A DNA stretch of 64,000 bases, taken from contig NZ_CP130748.1 of NCBI RefSeq assembly GCF_030563405.1, forward strand, positions 1,116,001 to 1,180,000, read 5' to 3'. Both the position numbers and the translations under genes were made by a program. This stretch comes from Vibrio sp. SNU_ST1. Its GTDB lineage: Bacteria > Pseudomonadota > Gammaproteobacteria > Enterobacterales > Vibrionaceae. Shown in pieces: positions 38,386 to 49,953 of the stretch (its first letter is position 1; each line of letters opens with the position of its first letter). The notes beneath the pieces were generated by a model. The model was not told the origin of the DNA and searched no databases. It saw only the letters and a program-made list of their open reading frames with translations.

Positions 38386-39099
38386 ATGAGCTATCACGTA
38401 TTAGTCGTAGAAGATGATGTGGTAACCCGCAGTAAACTGGTTGGATATTTCCAGAATGAAGGTTACACAGTGAGCGAAGCTGAAAGCGGGGCTCAAATGA
38501 GAAAAATGTTAGAAGAAAATAACGTTGACCTCATTATGTTAGACATCAACTTGCCAGGCGAAGATGGATTGATGCTAACTCGCGAATTACGCAGTCAATC
38601 AGACATTGGAATAATTTTAGTTACTGGGCGCACGGATAGCATTGACAAGATCGTTGGCCTTGAAATGGGCGCAGACGATTACGTTACTAAACCCTTCGAA
38701 CTTCGCGAGTTGTTGGTTCGAGTTAAAAACCTCTTGTGGCGTATTTCGGCTGCTCGTAAAACTGCAGCGGTTGCGGTAGAACAAACAGAAGACGAATCTG
38801 TGGTTCGTTTTGGTGAATGGACGTTTGATATACCTCGCCGTGCGCTAAGCAAGAACAGCGAGCCGGTGAAATTGACCAAAGCTGAATATGAACTATTGGT
38901 TGCACTCTCTTCTTACCCTAACCAAGTATTAAGCCGTGAACGTATTTTGAATATGATCAGCCATCGAGTAGACGCGCCGAATGACCGCACTATCGACGTG
39001 TTAATTCGTCGTATGCGTGCAAAAATGGAGTTTGACCCTAAGAACCCACAAATTTTTGTGACGGTTCACGGTGAAGGTTACATGTTTGCTGGTGACTAA
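38386..39099 (+). CDS. torR: Response regulator TorR (OmpR/PhoB family)
   Basis: A 237-residue two-component regulator. The receiver domain (residues 1-118) has the acidic EDD, the phosphoacceptor Asp in LIMLDINLPGEDGLML and the Lys in YVTKPFELRELLVRVKNLLWRI; the latter run matches E. coli TorR rather than ArcA. The C-terminal winged helix (LTKAEYELLVAL, DRTIDVLIRRMR) completes it. It answers the TorS kinase in the presence of trimethylamine oxide. torS is not in the window. Confidence 0.88.
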   Translation: MSYHVLVVEDDVVTRSKLVGYFQNEGYTVSEAESGAQMRKMLEENNVDLIMLDINLPGEDGLMLTRELRSQSDIGIILVTGRTDSIDKIVGLEMGADDYVTKPFELRELLVRVKNLLWRISAARKTAAVAVEQTEDESVVRFGEWTFDIPRRALSKNSEPVKLTKAEYELLVALSSYPNQVLSRERILNMISHRVDAPNDRTIDVLIRRMRAKMEFDPKNPQIFVTVHGEGYMFAGD

Positions 39100-39140
39100 T
39101 TTTCCGTGGAAAGCTGATTTCAGTAACGATATTTGAACGT

Positions 39141-39178
39141 AAAAAAACCGAGACATCAATGATGCCTCGGTTTTTTGT
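39141..39178. terminator. Bidirectional terminator between torR and elyC
   Basis: AAAAAACCGAG and CTCGGTTTTTT flank a small inner stem CATC/GATG. It separates convergent genes. Confidence 0.9.
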
Positions 39179-39189
39179 TACTGAATTTT

Positions 39190-39996
39190 TTAATTGTTTA
39201 TCATCTGAGTACTGCTCTCGACAGGGTCATTACTTGTGTCTAGCCAATCTCGCAAGCTTTGCCAAACTAATCCCATCGTCTCATGCCAATAGCGCTCAGT
39301 CTGCTCGAGATAGATAGCCTTAGGCATATACTTATTCCATGGTTCAACAATGCCTTCTTGTGCAAGGTAATTAGTTGGTGCGGGTAATGGTTTCATGCCA
39401 GCAGCGTTGAACTCGTTCAGTGCTCGAGTCATATGGCTCGCTGAAGTGACTAATACCATTCTTTTGTTCTTAACGAATGCAGCGGCTTGACGAGCTTCTT
39501 CCCACGTATCTTTCGCGGTTTCAAGCAGAATGATATCGGGTTTTGCCACGCCGAGTGCTAGCGCTACTTTAGCCATCATTTTTGCGTTGCTCACTTCAGT
39601 GCCTGCGCCATAGCCAGACAAAATGAGTTTAGCTCCAGGGTAAAGACGTAAGATACGAATCCCTTCACTTAAGCGCATCAGACCGGTGCGGCTAAGTTCT
39701 GATGTTGGTGGAATTTGGTCATCAACAACGTGACCACTTCCAAGAACCATAATGTAATCGACGGTATCATCGATAGGTAAAAAAGCGGTGTGTTGCCTTT
39801 CCATTGGCATTAAAAGTTGACTAGAAACAGGCTGGAAAGCGATTAGGAAAATACCACAGAGGGCTGAAAGGGTAATTAGGCAACCTGTCTTCCTTTTTGC
39901 AGTAAACATCACTAGGGCTAAACCCAGAAAAGCGAGAATTAACATTGCTGGCAGTGGCATCAGTAACGAAGACACTACTTTTTTCAGCTCAAACAT
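39190..39996 (-). CDS. elyC: Envelope biogenesis factor ElyC (DUF218)
   Basis: A 268-residue inner-membrane protein with two N-terminal helices (about residues 8-30 and 38-56) and a DUF218 domain: YIMVLGSGH, LMRLSEGIRILRLYPGAKLILSG, DTWEEARQAAAFV and LVTSASHMTRAL. E. coli ElyC (YcbC) affects peptidoglycan precursor and lipid-carrier metabolism, and stands next to cmoM-mukFEB there too. The frame runs back to 40095, but ATG at 39996 matches the family start; its ribosome-binding site is weak. Confidence 0.9.
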   Translation of the reverse strand: MFELKKVVSSLLMPLPAMLILAFLGLALVMFTAKRKTGCLITLSALCGIFLIAFQPVSSQLLMPMERQHTAFLPIDDTVDYIMVLGSGHVVDDQIPPTSELSRTGLMRLSEGIRILRLYPGAKLILSGYGAGTEVSNAKMMAKVALALGVAKPDIILLETAKDTWEEARQAAAFVKNKRMVLVTSASHMTRALNEFNAAGMKPLPAPTNYLAQEGIVEPWNKYMPKAIYLEQTERYWHETMGLVWQSLRDWLDTSNDPVESSTQMINN

Positions 39997-40111
39997 ATCC
40001 GAATAGTCCGAAAAAACATCACTTAGTAGTAAAAAGAGACATCGCCTCTTTATTCCTGAAATTCCTGTGACAGAATAGCAGGCACGATAGGACATAATAA
40101 CTCAAGTAGCC

Positions 40112-40897
40112 GTGACTGAAGACCGTAATTTCGACGATATTGCCCACAAATTTGCAAAAAACATTTACGGCTCTGACAAAGGAGAGATCCGTCAGTGCAT
40201 CGTATGGGAAGATTTAGAGCAAGCTTTGAGCAAGTTTGAGCAATCCGTTTCGCCGCTGCATGTGCTTGATGCTGGCGGTGGACTTGCACAGATGTCGCAA
40301 AAAATTGCGACACTAGGGCACAACGTTTCTCTGTGCGATCTCTCTTCTGAAATGTTGAAGCTAGCGGAAGAAAGCATCACAGAAGCGGGTTTACTCGAGC
40401 AGTATCGTTTTATTCATTCTCCGGTACAAAAAGTGGCAGAGCATCTCGATGGAAAAGTCGATTTTGTGATGTTTCATGCCGTAATGGAATGGTTAGCAGA
40501 CCCTAAACAGGCACTTGATTTATTGCTGGAACAAGTAAAACCCGGTGGCATTGCCTCGATAATGTTTTACAACCACCATGGTTTAGTCCTGAAAAATGTG
40601 ATTTGTGGCAACATTCCTCATGTATTGAATGGGATGCCACATCGAAAAAGGTTTAAGCTGCAACCGCAAAAAGGCTTGAAGCCGGAAGAGGTTTATCAAT
40701 GGATAGAAGACGCTGGTCTAAATATCTGTGGTAAATCAGGCATTCGCTCTTTCAGTGACTACATAGGTAATATGGAGTACATGGGCGATTACCAATTTGA
40801 AGATGTGTTGGAACTAGAGAAACAGCTATGTCGCCAAGAGCCATATCTGTCGCTAGGCCGTTATATTCACGTTTGGGCTCAAAAACCTGCGCAATAA
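40112..40897 (+). CDS. cmoM: tRNA 5-carboxymethoxyuridine methyltransferase CmoM
   Basis: A 261-residue class I SAM methyltransferase, formerly SmtA. It methylates cmo5U34 to the methyl ester mcmo5U in wobble position of some tRNAs. DRNFDDIAHKFAKNIYG, the SAM motif VLDAGGGLAQ, FHAVMEWLADP and the end LGRYIHVWA match E. coli. It starts with GTG at 40112, 16 bases divergent from elyC's longest frame, and its Shine-Dalgarno sequence is weak. It leads into mukF 125 bases later, as in E. coli. Confidence 0.94.
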   Translation: MTEDRNFDDIAHKFAKNIYGSDKGEIRQCIVWEDLEQALSKFEQSVSPLHVLDAGGGLAQMSQKIATLGHNVSLCDLSSEMLKLAEESITEAGLLEQYRFIHSPVQKVAEHLDGKVDFVMFHAVMEWLADPKQALDLLLEQVKPGGIASIMFYNHHGLVLKNVICGNIPHVLNGMPHRKRFKLQPQKGLKPEEVYQWIEDAGLNICGKSGIRSFSDYIGNMEYMGDYQFEDVLELEKQLCRQEPYLSLGRYIHVWAQKPAQ

Positions 40898-41022
40898 CAG
40901 CGGTGAATGTGGTAAAAGAAGCCACAACATGCGCTATGCAAACGTAAGAAGCCCGCGTCATAAAGAAATAGGCGTCATATCTAATACGTTCGATATGACG
41001 AACAACAGTAACAGGAACCACA

Positions 41023-42360
41023 ATGAGTGAAATGACTCAAACTGCCGAAGAGCAGCCAATTGATGAGTTGGTGGGCTGGGTCAAGCAGCATGATTTTTCA
41101 TTAAACTTGCCACCAGAGCGCTTAGCATTTTTGATTGCTATCGCCGTCCTAAGCAATGAAAGGTTCGATGAAGAGTTGGGCGAGGGTGAACTGCACGATG
41201 CATTCACTATTGTCACTCGACTGTTTGAAGATACTGGCGAAGCGTCCGCGTTTCGTGCCAACAACGCTATCAATGAGTTGGTGAAACAGAAGTTAATTAG
41301 CCGCTTTACAAGCGAAATCACAGATGGTGCAAGCATTTATCGCTTATCGCCATTGGCGATTGGTATCTCAGATTATTACTTACGTCACCGCCAGTTTTCT
41401 AAATTAAAACTGTCTATCCAGCTTTCTATGGTTGCCGATGAGATGGCAAAAGCCATTGAAGCCGCCCAGAAAGGTGGAACTCCGGGGCATTGGAGAAGGA
41501 ATGTGTACGGCGTGCTCAAGTATTCTGTTGGCGAAATTTTTGATCAAATAGATCTTAACCAACGGGTTATGGATGAACAGCAACAAACCGTCAAACAGCA
41601 AATTGCGGATCTTTTAAATAAAGATTGGCGAGAAGCAATCAACAACTGTGAGTCTTTGCTATCGGAAACCTCAGCCACGCTAAAAGAGTTGCAAGACACC
41701 TTGCAAGCGGCGGGTGATGAACTGCAAACCCAGATTCTTGATATTCAAGAAATTGTTTATGGTGACGATGAGCTCGAGTTTGTAGGTGAAACCCTATTTG
41801 GTTTGCAAATGAAGCTAGACCGAATCACCAGTTGGGGCCAACAAGCGATTGATTTGTGGATCGGCTACGATCGCCACGTGCATAAATTTATCCGTACCGC
41901 GATAGATATGGATAAAAACCGTGCCTTTAGCCAACGCTTGCGTCAGTCAGTCACTGACTACTTTGATGCGCCTTGGTTATTGACCTACGCAGACGCAGAA
42001 AAACTCACGGATCTTCGTGATGAAGCACTTGTGCTCCGTGATGACGAAGTGATGGGGCAAGCCCCAATCGACGTAGAATACGAAGAATTTGAGCAAGTGA
42101 ACGATCTACTTTCAGAACGAATCGCAGATATGTTGAAAGCTCACAAACAGCAAGGTGCGCCGATTGATCTTGGCCTTGTGCTGCGTGATTACCTCGCAGC
42201 GCACCCTCGCACACACCATTTTGATTTAGCCAGAATTGTTGTCGACCAAGCCGTTCGCTTAGGTTACTCAGAGTCTGACTATCAGGCTATTCAGCCAGAT
42301 TGGCAGGCAATCAACGATTTCGGTGCAAAGGTACAAGCAAATGTCATTAACAAGTACTGA
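41023..42360 (+). CDS. mukF: Condensin kleisin subunit MukF
   Basis: A 445-residue kleisin of the MukBEF condensin, which bridges the MukB heads. The N-terminal winged-helix dimerisation domain (residues 10-115) is followed by a helical middle and a C-terminal winged helix that binds the MukB cap. [17 protein letters not shown] and [19 protein letters not shown] are conserved. AGGAA precedes the ATG. mukE starts 20 bases before its stop. Confidence 0.97.
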   Translation: MSEMTQTAEEQPIDELVGWVKQHDFSLNLPPERLAFLIAIAVLSNERFDEELGEGELHDAFTIVTRLFEDTGEASAFRANNAINELVKQKLISRFTSEITDGASIYRLSPLAIGISDYYLRHRQFSKLKLSIQLSMVADEMAKAIEAAQKGGTPGHWRRNVYGVLKYSVGEIFDQIDLNQRVMDEQQQTVKQQIADLLNKDWREAINNCESLLSETSATLKELQDTLQAAGDELQTQILDIQEIVYGDDELEFVGETLFGLQMKLDRITSWGQQAIDLWIGYDRHVHKFIRTAIDMDKNRAFSQRLRQSVTDYFDAPWLLTYADAEKLTDLRDEALVLRDDEVMGQAPIDVEYEEFEQVNDLLSERIADMLKAHKQQGAPIDLGLVLRDYLAAHPRTHHFDLARIVVDQAVRLGYSESDYQAIQPDWQAINDFGAKVQANVINKY

Positions 42361-43147
42361 TGATTACATGCCAGAGAAACTGGTAAAAGCGATAGCGAAC
42401 CCATTGTTTCCTGCGCTAGATAGCATGTTGCGTTCAGGCAAGCATGTTTCAACAGAAGACCTCGATAACCATGCGTTGCTTTCTGATTTTGAAGTTGAGC
42501 TTCAGCATTTTTATCAACGCTACAATACGGAACTGGTAAAAGCGCCTGAAGGTTTCTTTTATTTGCGTCCGCGTTCTACGTCTTTAATTGGGCGTAGTGT
42601 GTTGTCTGAGCTCGACATGCTAGTTGGTAAAGTATTGTGTTTCTTATACCTAAGCCCAGAGCGTTTGGCCCATGAAGGCATCTTCACCAATCAAGAGTTG
42701 TTTGATGAACTGATGTCGTTAGCGGATGAGAAAAAACTCATGAAGCTAGCAACCAACCGTGCGTCTGGTTCTGACTTAGATAAAGAAAAGCTGTTTGAAA
42801 AAGTACGTACTTCTTTACGCCGTTTACGTCGTATCGGCATGCTGATCGTGATTGGTGAAACAGGTAAATTCCGCATCAGCGAAGCGGTGTTCCGTTTTGG
42901 TGCGGATGTTCGTGTTGGCGATGATATGAAAGAAGCGCAATTACGACTTATTCGTGATGGTGAAGCTGTTGTTCATACTCAAGAACCTAACCAAGGTAGC
43001 TTGTTGAATGAAGAGCAAACGGAAGCCGTATCAGAAGTAGAACTAAACGTGGACGAAAACGGTCAACAAGACATTTTTAACGATCAAGCTGACTTTGACC
43101 TTGAGTCAAACGATGGCGAACAAACAAAAGTAGAAGGTGAAGCATGA
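42341..43147 (+). CDS. mukE: Condensin kite subunit MukE
   Basis: A 268-residue winged-helix kite protein that binds Muk[36 protein letters not shown] and [26 protein letters not shown] match E. coli MukE, with a longer acidic C-terminal tail. The ATG at 42341 lies inside mukF (20-base overlap) with AAAGGT upstream. Its stop overlaps mukB by four bases (ATGA). Confidence 0.97.
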   Translation: MSLTSTDDYMPEKLVKAIANPLFPALDSMLRSGKHVSTEDLDNHALLSDFEVELQHFYQRYNTELVKAPEGFFYLRPRSTSLIGRSVLSELDMLVGKVLCFLYLSPERLAHEGIFTNQELFDELMSLADEKKLMKLATNRASGSDLDKEKLFEKVRTSLRRLRRIGMLIVIGETGKFRISEAVFRFGADVRVGDDMKEAQLRLIRDGEAVVHTQEPNQGSLLNEEQTEAVSEVELNVDENGQQDIFNDQADFDLESNDGEQTKVEGEA

Positions 43148-46100
43148 TTGAAAGAGGTAAGTATCAATCATTAACCATGGTCAACTGGAACGGTTTCTTT
43201 GCACGTACTTTTGATATCGATGGATTGGTTACAACGCTTTCTGGCGGTAACGGTGCGGGTAAGTCGACCACAATGGCGGCATTCATCACTGCACTTATTC
43301 CTGACCAAAGCCTTCTGCATTTCCGTAACACAACGGAAGCGGGTAGCTCACAATCATCACGCGACAAAGGTCTTTACGGTAAGCTTCAACCTGGCGCATG
43401 TTACGCCGCGCTAGATGTTGTGAATTCTCGTAATCAACGCCTATTGTTTGCGGTAAAACTGCAGCAAGTTGCGGGTCGTGATAAGAAAGTCGACATCAAA
43501 CCGTTCGTTATCCAAGGGCTTCCCAGCCATGTGAAGCCGACGGATGTATTGATTCAGAACGTTTCAGACAGCCACGCTCGTGTATGTCAATTGAACGACG
43601 TGAAAGCGGCGGTTGCACAATACGAAGGCGCGCATTTTAAAGCCTTCTCTTCGATTGTTGATTACCACTCGCAAATGTTTGAATACGGTGTGGTACCGAA
43701 GAAATTGCGTAACAGCAGCGACCGTTCTAAGTTCTACCGTTTGATTGAAGCATCACTTTACGGCGGTATCTCAAGTGCAATTACACGTTCTCTACGTGAT
43801 TACCTTCTGCCGCAAAATGGCGGTGTGAAGAAAGCATTCCAAGATATGGAATCAGCACTGCGTGAAAACCGCATGACGCTAGAAGCGATCAAAACGACTC
43901 AGTCGGATCGTGACCTGTTCAAGCACTTGATCACTGAATCTACGAACTACGTGGCAGCAGATTACATGCGCCATGCCAACGATCGTCGTAACAAGCTTGA
44001 TCAAACAATGAAGTTCCGTGGCGAACTGTTCGGTTCTCGCGAGACCTTGCTTGATCAAAACAACTTGTTGAACCGCGTTCAAGAAGAGCTTGAGCTGTTG
44101 GTCGATCAAGAATCGGCACTAGAGCAAGACTATCAAGCGGCGTCGGATCATCTTCAATTGGTTCAAACAGCACTTCGCCAGCAAGAGAAAATTGCTCGCT
44201 ACAGCGAAGATCTAGAAGAGCTTAATGAGCGTCTAGAAGAGCAGATGATGGTGGTTGAAGAAGCTCAAGAGCGAGTACTTCTTGCTGAAGAACAGGCAAC
44301 CATAACTGAAGAAGAAGTGGATAGCCTGAAAACTCAGCTTGCTGACTACCAACAAGCGTTGGATGTTCAGCAGACTCGTGCGCTTCAATACCAGCAAGCG
44401 GTTCAAGCATTAGAGAAAACTAAGCAGCTACTTGGTGATGAGTCTATTACGGCAGAAAGCGCATTAACTCTGGTTTCTGAGCTAAAAGCACAAGAAGAAT
44501 CAAGTACTCAAACGCTACTGTCTACTAAACATAAGCTAGACATGTCTTCTGCTGCGTCTGCGCAGTTCGACAAAGCGCTAGCTCTTGTTAAAAGCATCGT
44601 TGGTGATGTTGAGCGTAAAGAAGCGTCTAACAGTGCTAAGCAAGCTTTAGAAAAAGGCCGTAACGCAAAACACGTTGTTGAAAACGAACAGCAGTGGCGT
44701 GCTCAGCATCGCGACATGGCTCGTGATGTGGCGCAGCAGCGTCAAGCAAAAGAGCTTGCGACTGAATACCAAAAGCAACACAACATCTCACTGACTGACG
44801 AAGCGGTTTTCGATGAAGAACGTGAACGCCATGCAATGCAGATCGAGTCTCTTGAGTATGCTCAAGAAGAGCTGCGTGAAGCGAAGAGTGAGCAACGTCG
44901 TGTGCAACAAAACCAAGACCAAGAGATTCAAAAACTTGAGTCTATTGCTCCAGCGTGGATCACGGCAAACGATGCGCTTGAAGCATTAAGAGAGCAAACC
45001 GACGTTGAGCTAGAAGATAGCCAAGCGGTGATGACTCAAATGCAGCAAGTGCTTGAAGACGAGAAATCTCAAGCGGTAGCAAAAGATCAGTTGGCTACGC
45101 GCCGAGCTGAACTTGAGCAAGAGATTGAGCGTTTAGCTTCTCCAGGTGGTTCTAACGATCCTCGCCTGAAAGGCCTAGCGGATACGCTTGGTGGCGTACT
45201 GCTTTCTGAGATCTACGATGACATCACGATTGGTGATGCGCCGTACTTTAGTGCGATGTACGGCCCAGCTCGTCACGCAATTGTGGTTTCTGATCTTGAT
45301 GGTATTAAAGAGAAGCTGGTGGATCTTGATGATTGTCCAGAAGACCTTTATATCCTAGAAGGCGATGTAGATGCGTTTGATGATAGCTCATTCAATGCCG
45401 ATGAGCTTGAAGGTGCGGTCTGTGTTCAGTTGAATGATCGTCAAATGCGTTACTCGCGCTTCCCTGAGATTCCATTGTTTGGCCGTGCGGCTCGTGAGCA
45501 ACGCCTAGAGAAATTGCGTGAAGAGCGTGACGTTGTGGTAGAAAACCACGCTAAAGCTGCGTTTGACTCTCAGAAACTGAATCGCCTATACCAAGCATTC
45601 AACAGCTTTGTTGCGAAACATCTGCACGTCGCGTTTAACGCAGATCCAGAACAAGCACTGGCTGCTATTCGTGATAAGCGTAATCAAATTGTTCGTTCTC
45701 TGGCTGAGCTTGACTCTAAAGAGCAACAACAACGTAGTCAGCTTCTACAAAGCAAGCAGGCACTTGGTGCACTGGACAAACTCGCGCCTATGGTTCGTAT
45801 TCTTGAAGACGAAACATTAGCTGAGCGTCTCGCTGAACTAGAAGCACAATTAGAACGTTTAAGCGAAGCGAAGTCTTACTTGAACACTCATGGCAAAGCG
45901 CTTACTTCATTAGAGCAAATCGTTTCTGCACTCGATGCTGACCCAGAGCAATTCGAAGCTTTGGAAGCCGAGTATCGTCAGGCGGACAGTGCGTTACAAG
46001 CTCTCAAAGGTAAAGTGTTTGCTCTTTCTGACTTAATCGAACGTCGTCACTACTTTGCTTACGCAGATTCTGTTGACCTGCTTAACAAGAGCAGCGAACT

Positions 46101-47598
46101 GAGCGAACAACTGAAAGCGAAGTTGGTTCAAGCAGAACAAGCACGAGCGAAAGGCCGTGATGGCTTGAAACACGCTCGCGAACAGATGAACCAGTACAAC
46201 CAAGTATTGGCGGCACTGAAGAGCTCACATCAAGCGAAGCAAGAGACCGTTCAGGAATTCAAACAAGAGCTTCAAGAGTTCGGTGTTAATGCTGATGAAG
46301 GTGCTGAAGAGCGCGCGGTTCGTCGTCGTGACGAGCTTCAAGAGCGTTTGCATACTTCTCGTAGCCGTAAGAGTGAATACGAACGCACGATTACCTCAAC
46401 TGAACTTGAGATGAAAGCGCTGGCTAAGCGTCTTAAGAAAGTTCAGAAAGAGTACACAGAGCTTCGTACCTTCGTTGTTGCAGCAAAAGCCGGCTGGTGT
46501 TCAGTACTTCGCTTAGCTCGTGAGAATGATGTTGAACGTCGTCTACATAAGCGTGAACTGGCTTACCTAACGGCGGGCGAGCTTCGCTCAATGTCGGATA
46601 AATCACTAGGTGCACTGCGTTTGGCTGTGGCCGACAATGACGACCTGCGTGATTCGCTGCGTCTCTCTGAAGACAATGCGCATCCAGAGCGTAAAGTATT
46701 GTTCTATATTGCGGTTTACCAGCACCTTCGTGAGCGTATTCGCCAAGACATCATTCATACGGATGACCCGGTTGAAGCAATCGAAGAGATGGAAGTTGAG
46801 CTGGCTCGACTAACAGAAGAACTGACGCAGCGTGAAAATCGCCTCGCGATCAGCTCTGATTCGGTAGCAAGCATTATCAAGAAAACGATTCAGCGCGAGC
46901 AGAACCGTATTCGAATGCTAAACCAAGGTCTGTCTAATATCTACTTTGGTCAGGTTAAGGGCGTACGTCTGAACGTTAAGATCCGTGAAAGCCATGAGAT
47001 TTTGCTATCAGGCTTAGCGACTCAGCAAGAGCAACACAAAGACTTGTTTGAATCAACGCGCTTTACCTTCTCGGAAGCAATGGCGAAGCTGTTCCAACGT
47101 GTCAACCCACATATCGATATGGGTCAACGTTCTCCACAAGTTTTGGGTGAAGAGTTACTGGATTACCGTAACTACCTAGAGTTGAGTGTCGAAGTTAACC
47201 GTGGTTCAGATGGTTGGTTACAAGCAGAGTCGGGTGCCCTGTCTACGGGTGAGGCGATCGGTACTGGTCAGTCAATTCTATTGATGGTTATTCAGAGTTG
47301 GGAAGAGGAGTCTCGTCGACTGCGTAGTAAAGACATCGTTCCATGTCGTTTGTTGTTCCTTGATGAAGCAGCTCGTCTGGATTCGAAGTCAATCTCTACG
47401 CTGTTTGAACTGTGTGACCGCTTAGGGATGCAACTTCTGATTGCAGCGCCAGAGAACATTAGTCCAGAGAAAGGTACCACCTACAAACTGGTTCGTAAGG
47501 TCTTCAAAGATCACGAACATGTGCACGTTGTTGGTCTACGAGGTTTTGCTCAAAACAAATCGGTATCTCCAGTTCAAGAGCTTATCGAAGCACCTTAG
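43144..47598 (+). CDS. mukB: Chromosome partition protein MukB
   Basis: A 1484-residue SMC-like ATPase that compacts and segregates the chromosome and binds topoisomerase IV. Walker [18 protein letters not shown] is near residues 32-48. Long coiled coils run through residues 290-650 and 800-1200 around a hinge near 660-790. The C-terminal head has the ABC signature [12 protein letters not shown] and Walker [12 protein letters not shown]. Length matches E. coli (1486). It is the last gene of the cmoM-mukFEB operon and has a terminator. Confidence 0.98.
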   Translation: MIERGKYQSLTMVNWNGFFARTFDIDGLVTTLSGGNGAGKSTTMAAFITALIPDQSLLHFRNTTEAGSSQSSRDKGLYGKLQPGACYAALDVVNSRNQRLLFAVKLQQVAGRDKKVDIKPFVIQGLPSHVKPTDVLIQNVSDSHARVCQLNDVKAAVAQYEGAHFKAFSSIVDYHSQMFEYGVVPKKLRNSSDRSKFYRLIEASLYGGISSAITRSLRDYLLPQNGGVKKAFQDMESALRENRMTLEAIKTTQSDRDLFKHLITESTNYVAADYMRHANDRRNKLDQTMKFRGELFGSRETLLDQNNLLNRVQEELELLVDQESALEQDYQAASDHLQLVQTALRQQEKIARYSEDLEELNERLEEQMMVVEEAQERVLLAEEQATITEEEVDSLKTQLADYQQALDVQQTRALQYQQAVQALEKTKQLLGDESITAESALTLVSELKAQEESSTQTLLSTKHKLDMSSAASAQFDKALALVKSIVGDVERKEASNSAKQALEKGRNAKHVVENEQQWRAQHRDMARDVAQQRQAKELATEYQKQHNISLTDEAVFDEERERHAMQIESLEYAQEELREAKSEQRRVQQNQDQEIQKLESIAPAWITANDALEALREQTDVELEDSQAVMTQMQQVLEDEKSQAVAKDQLATRRAELEQEIERLASPGGSNDPRLKGLADTLGGVLLSEIYDDITIGDAPYFSAMYGPARHAIVVSDLDGIKEKLVDLDDCPEDLYILEGDVDAFDDSSFNADELEGAVCVQLNDRQMRYSRFPEIPLFGRAAREQRLEKLREERDVVVENHAKAAFDSQKLNRLYQAFNSFVAKHLHVAFNADPEQALAAIRDKRNQIVRSLAELDSKEQQQRSQLLQSKQALGALDKLAPMVRILEDETLAERLAELEAQLERLSEAKSYLNTHGKALTSLEQIVSALDADPEQFEALEAEYRQADSALQALKGKVFALSDLIERRHYFAYADSVDLLNKSSELSEQLKAKLVQAEQARAKGRDGLKHAREQMNQYNQVLAALKSSHQAKQETVQEFKQELQEFGVNADEGAEERAVRRRDELQERLHTSRSRKSEYERTITSTELEMKALAKRLKKVQKEYTELRTFVVAAKAGWCSVLRLARENDVERRLHKRELAYLTAGELRSMSDKSLGALRLAVADNDDLRDSLRLSEDNAHPERKVLFYIAVYQHLRERIRQDIIHTDDPVEAIEEMEVELARLTEELTQRENRLAISSDSVASIIKKTIQREQNRIRMLNQGLSNIYFGQVKGVRLNVKIRESHEILLSGLATQQEQHKDLFESTRFTFSEAMAKLFQRVNPHIDMGQRSPQVLGEELLDYRNYLELSVEVNRGSDGWLQAESGALSTGEAIGTGQSILLMVIQSWEEESRRLRSKDIVPCRLLFLDEAARLDSKSISTLFELCDRLGMQLLIAAPENISPEKGTTYKLVRKVFKDHEHVHVVGLRGFAQNKSVSPVQELIEAP

Positions 47599-47629
47599 CG
47601 CCCTAATTGTCATACCGTAAATCTCAATC

Positions 47630-47661
47630 GCCTCGAAGTACATACTTCGGGGCTTTTTTTG
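47630..47661 (+). terminator. Intrinsic terminator of mukB
   Basis: GCCTCGAAGTA, a 2-base gap and TACTTCGGGGC (one G-U pair) followed by T7. Confidence 0.92.
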
Positions 47662-47692
47662 TTTGGATGCTTCGCTGCACTCGCTATTCTTT

Positions 47693-47740
<48 letters not shown>

Positions 47741-47766
47741 GGTGTTCGCTAATTCTCTGTTGGTTT

Positions 47767-47930
47767 AATACCAATCGTAGTAAATAACTGGTCACCCTAG
47801 CTTGTTAAAAACCTCGATAACTTCGTTAGAATTTTTGATTGTAGAATAACTACTTATCGAAAAATTCTGCCTTGTTCTCAAGCTTTTTTCCTACGCTATG
47901 TTTGATCACTTACTTACTGTGATTGGTATA
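47767..47930. mobile_element. MITE-like palindromic repeat element
   Basis: The ends are imperfect inverted repeats of about 45 bases beginning ATACCAATC (left, 47768) and, in complement, ATACCAATC (right, to 47929). Inside, AGAATTTTTGA and TCGAAAAATTCT pair again, so nearly the whole 164 bases fold into one stem. It has no coding frame. I recall the right half (the ATACCAATCACAGTAAGTAA type end) as recurring in many Vibrio genomes; the copy number in this genome cannot be seen here. Confidence 0.7.
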
Positions 47931-47954
47931 ACTCAGCCAAAATTTATTACCATA

Positions 47955-47992
47955 TAAAAAAACCGCTTTCTCAGAAGAGAAGGCGGTTTTTA
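47955..47992 (-). terminator. Intrinsic terminator of second chemoreceptor gene
   Basis: Read leftward, AAAACCGCCTTCTCTTCTGAGAAAGCGG folds and is followed by TTTTTTT. Confidence 0.88.
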
Positions 47993-48060
47993 CTTACGCT
48001 ATATTTTGTTCAAGCCGTTGGTTCTGCTACTTCAGCTCTTAACGTATCGCTTATCTAAGA

Positions 48061-49953
48061 TTAGATCTTAAACATCTTTATCGTTTGATGCAGTTCATCC
48101 GAAACAGTATTAACATTTTGCGCTGTTTGTACATTTTGCTGAACATCATCGACAGTCGCTCGCGCTAAGTCATTTACATTCACTACATTCTCATTGATTT
48201 CAACGGCCACTTGCGATTGCTCTTCTGCTGCTGCAGCAATCTGGTTGTTCATGTCTTGAATGTTGCCGATCTCATGCTGAATGGTATTAAGCATTTCACT
48301 CGCTTGATCTGACTTTTCACGGGTAGCTTTAGCTGTCTCTGCGTTTTCAACCATTAGCTCAACAGATTGTTTCGCTTGGTTTTGAAGAGATGAAATCATG
48401 GTTTGTATTTCATTTGTGCTTTCTTGTGTCTTGTTGGCAAGGTTACGTACTTCGTCAGCTACGACGGCGAAGCCACGACCTTGCTCACCAGCTCGAGCTG
48501 CTTCAATTGCTGCGTTTAAAGCAAGCAAGTTTGTTTGTTCTGCAATACCTCGGATAACATCTAGTATGCTACCTACATTTTGAGTTTCTTTTTCTACCCC
48601 AAGAATAGACTCTTGAACCTGCTCAATATTCGTTACAAGTAAGCTGATTTGTTGGTTCATATCACCCACGGTCTCAAGACCGGACTGAGATGATAGGCTG
48701 GCCTCATTGGATGATGATGATGCTTGCATCGCATTTTGAGCCACTTCTGCTACGGTTGCCGTCATTTCATTCATCGCAGTTGCAACTTGTTCTAGTTGCA
48801 TCATTTGCTCTTCTGATGAAGTGCTCAACTGATTTGAGGACGTCTCAAGAGAAGAAGACTGCGATGAGAGAGAGTTTGAAGATTTCTCAATATTACCAAT
48901 TATACCTTGTAGGTTTCCTGCCATTTCAAGAGTCGAACGGTAGATCCCCGTTTCATTACCAGTTAACTTAGGGATGTTAGTTAGGTCTCCTGCCGAAATT
49001 CGGCTAACAAGTGCTTCTATGTATTGTGGCTCTCCACCAATAGGGCGATACATCAATCGGGTGACTAACAAGAATGTTATTCCGGTTGCCAGAACCGCGA
49101 AAATCAGACCAACGATGGTATTGATTTTCACCATGGCATTTGAAGGTGCTTCAATGTCGTCCCAACTTGCCCAAGCCCAAATATTCCAACCTAATGACTC
49201 AATTTTAGACGAAACGACATAAAAGTGACCTTTATCTGGAACAACGTAAGAGTGCTCACTGGTCATCTTACTACCGTGTTCACGATAGGATGGTCGAAGC
49301 TCGTAGATATTTTTACCGATAAAGTCTTCATAGCTAGCAGCAACAAGGAAACCATCTTGGCGAGAGACAAATAAGTTTGGCACTTCAGATAGCTCGTTTA
49401 TGTAGTCTGTAATATCACTCATCTTAAGACTAAGGCCAATAACTGCTTTCGTTTCGCCTCTGGCTTTAAAAGGGATCACAACTGACATCGTTAAATGCCC
49501 TGTTGTCGCTAGGTAAGGGTTGGTTACTGAACGCTTTGCACCTGAAAAACCAAGATTGAACCACTCACGCTGTTTTTGCTTAGCATTAAAATTGGGAATG
49601 ATACCTTGGTTTTTAACGTCGTAAGTTTTGCCGTCAGGAAGACCGATGTAAATATTAAGTACACCGAGAGATTCTTTACTTTTCGTCATCATTTTCAACA
49701 GCATCGGGTTGATCATGATGTTACCGGATCTATCAGTATGGATACTGGTTGAAATGCTTTCCAAAGCGCCGAAGTACGCTTCCATTTTTCCTTCAACGGC
49801 TTTGGCTACAAGGAAAGATTTTGTCGATAAATTATGGCGATAGTCATCCGTGGTAGCGGATTTAAATTCAAAATATCCAATCGTAGATATAACTAAAATC
49901 GTTAAACAGATTAGGCCACTAATTGTTAGCATAATCTTATTTTTGACGGTCAT
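48061..49953 (-). CDS. Methyl-accepting chemotaxis protein with dCache sensor
   Basis: A 630-residue chemoreceptor. Helix 1 is at about residues 8-28. The periplasmic dCache domain covers about 35-275 ([47 protein letters not shown]); the tryptophan- and tyrosine-rich pocket resembles amino-acid sensing receptors, but the ligand is unknown. Helix 2 is near 283-303, followed by HAMP and the signalling hairpin with the [20 protein letters not shown] tip. It is unrelated in the sensor to the receptor at 6.3 kb. No C-terminal pentapeptide is seen. Confidence 0.93.
   Translation of the reverse strand: MTVKNKIMLTISGLICLTILVISTIGYFEFKSATTDDYRHNLSTKSFLVAKAVEGKMEAYFGALESISTSIHTDRSGNIMINPMLLKMMTKSKESLGVLNIYIGLPDGKTYDVKNQGIIPNFNAKQKQREWFNLGFSGAKRSVTNPYLATTGHLTMSVVIPFKARGETKAVIGLSLKMSDITDYINELSEVPNLFVSRQDGFLVAASYEDFIGKNIYELRPSYREHGSKMTSEHSYVVPDKGHFYVVSSKIESLGWNIWAWASWDDIEAPSNAMVKINTIVGLIFAVLATGITFLLVTRLMYRPIGGEPQYIEALVSRISAGDLTNIPKLTGNETGIYRSTLEMAGNLQGIIGNIEKSSNSLSSQSSSLETSSNQLSTSSEEQMMQLEQVATAMNEMTATVAEVAQNAMQASSSSNEASLSSQSGLETVGDMNQQISLLVTNIEQVQESILGVEKETQNVGSILDVIRGIAEQTNLLALNAAIEAARAGEQGRGFAVVADEVRNLANKTQESTNEIQTMISSLQNQAKQSVELMVENAETAKATREKSDQASEMLNTIQHEIGNIQDMNNQIAAAAEEQSQVAVEINENVVNVNDLARATVDDVQQNVQTAQNVNTVSDELHQTIKMFKI

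Noticed and set aside
43164-43414. Several frames over the start of mukB
   Set aside because: Shadow frames of mukB; the mukB Walker A region explains the DNA.
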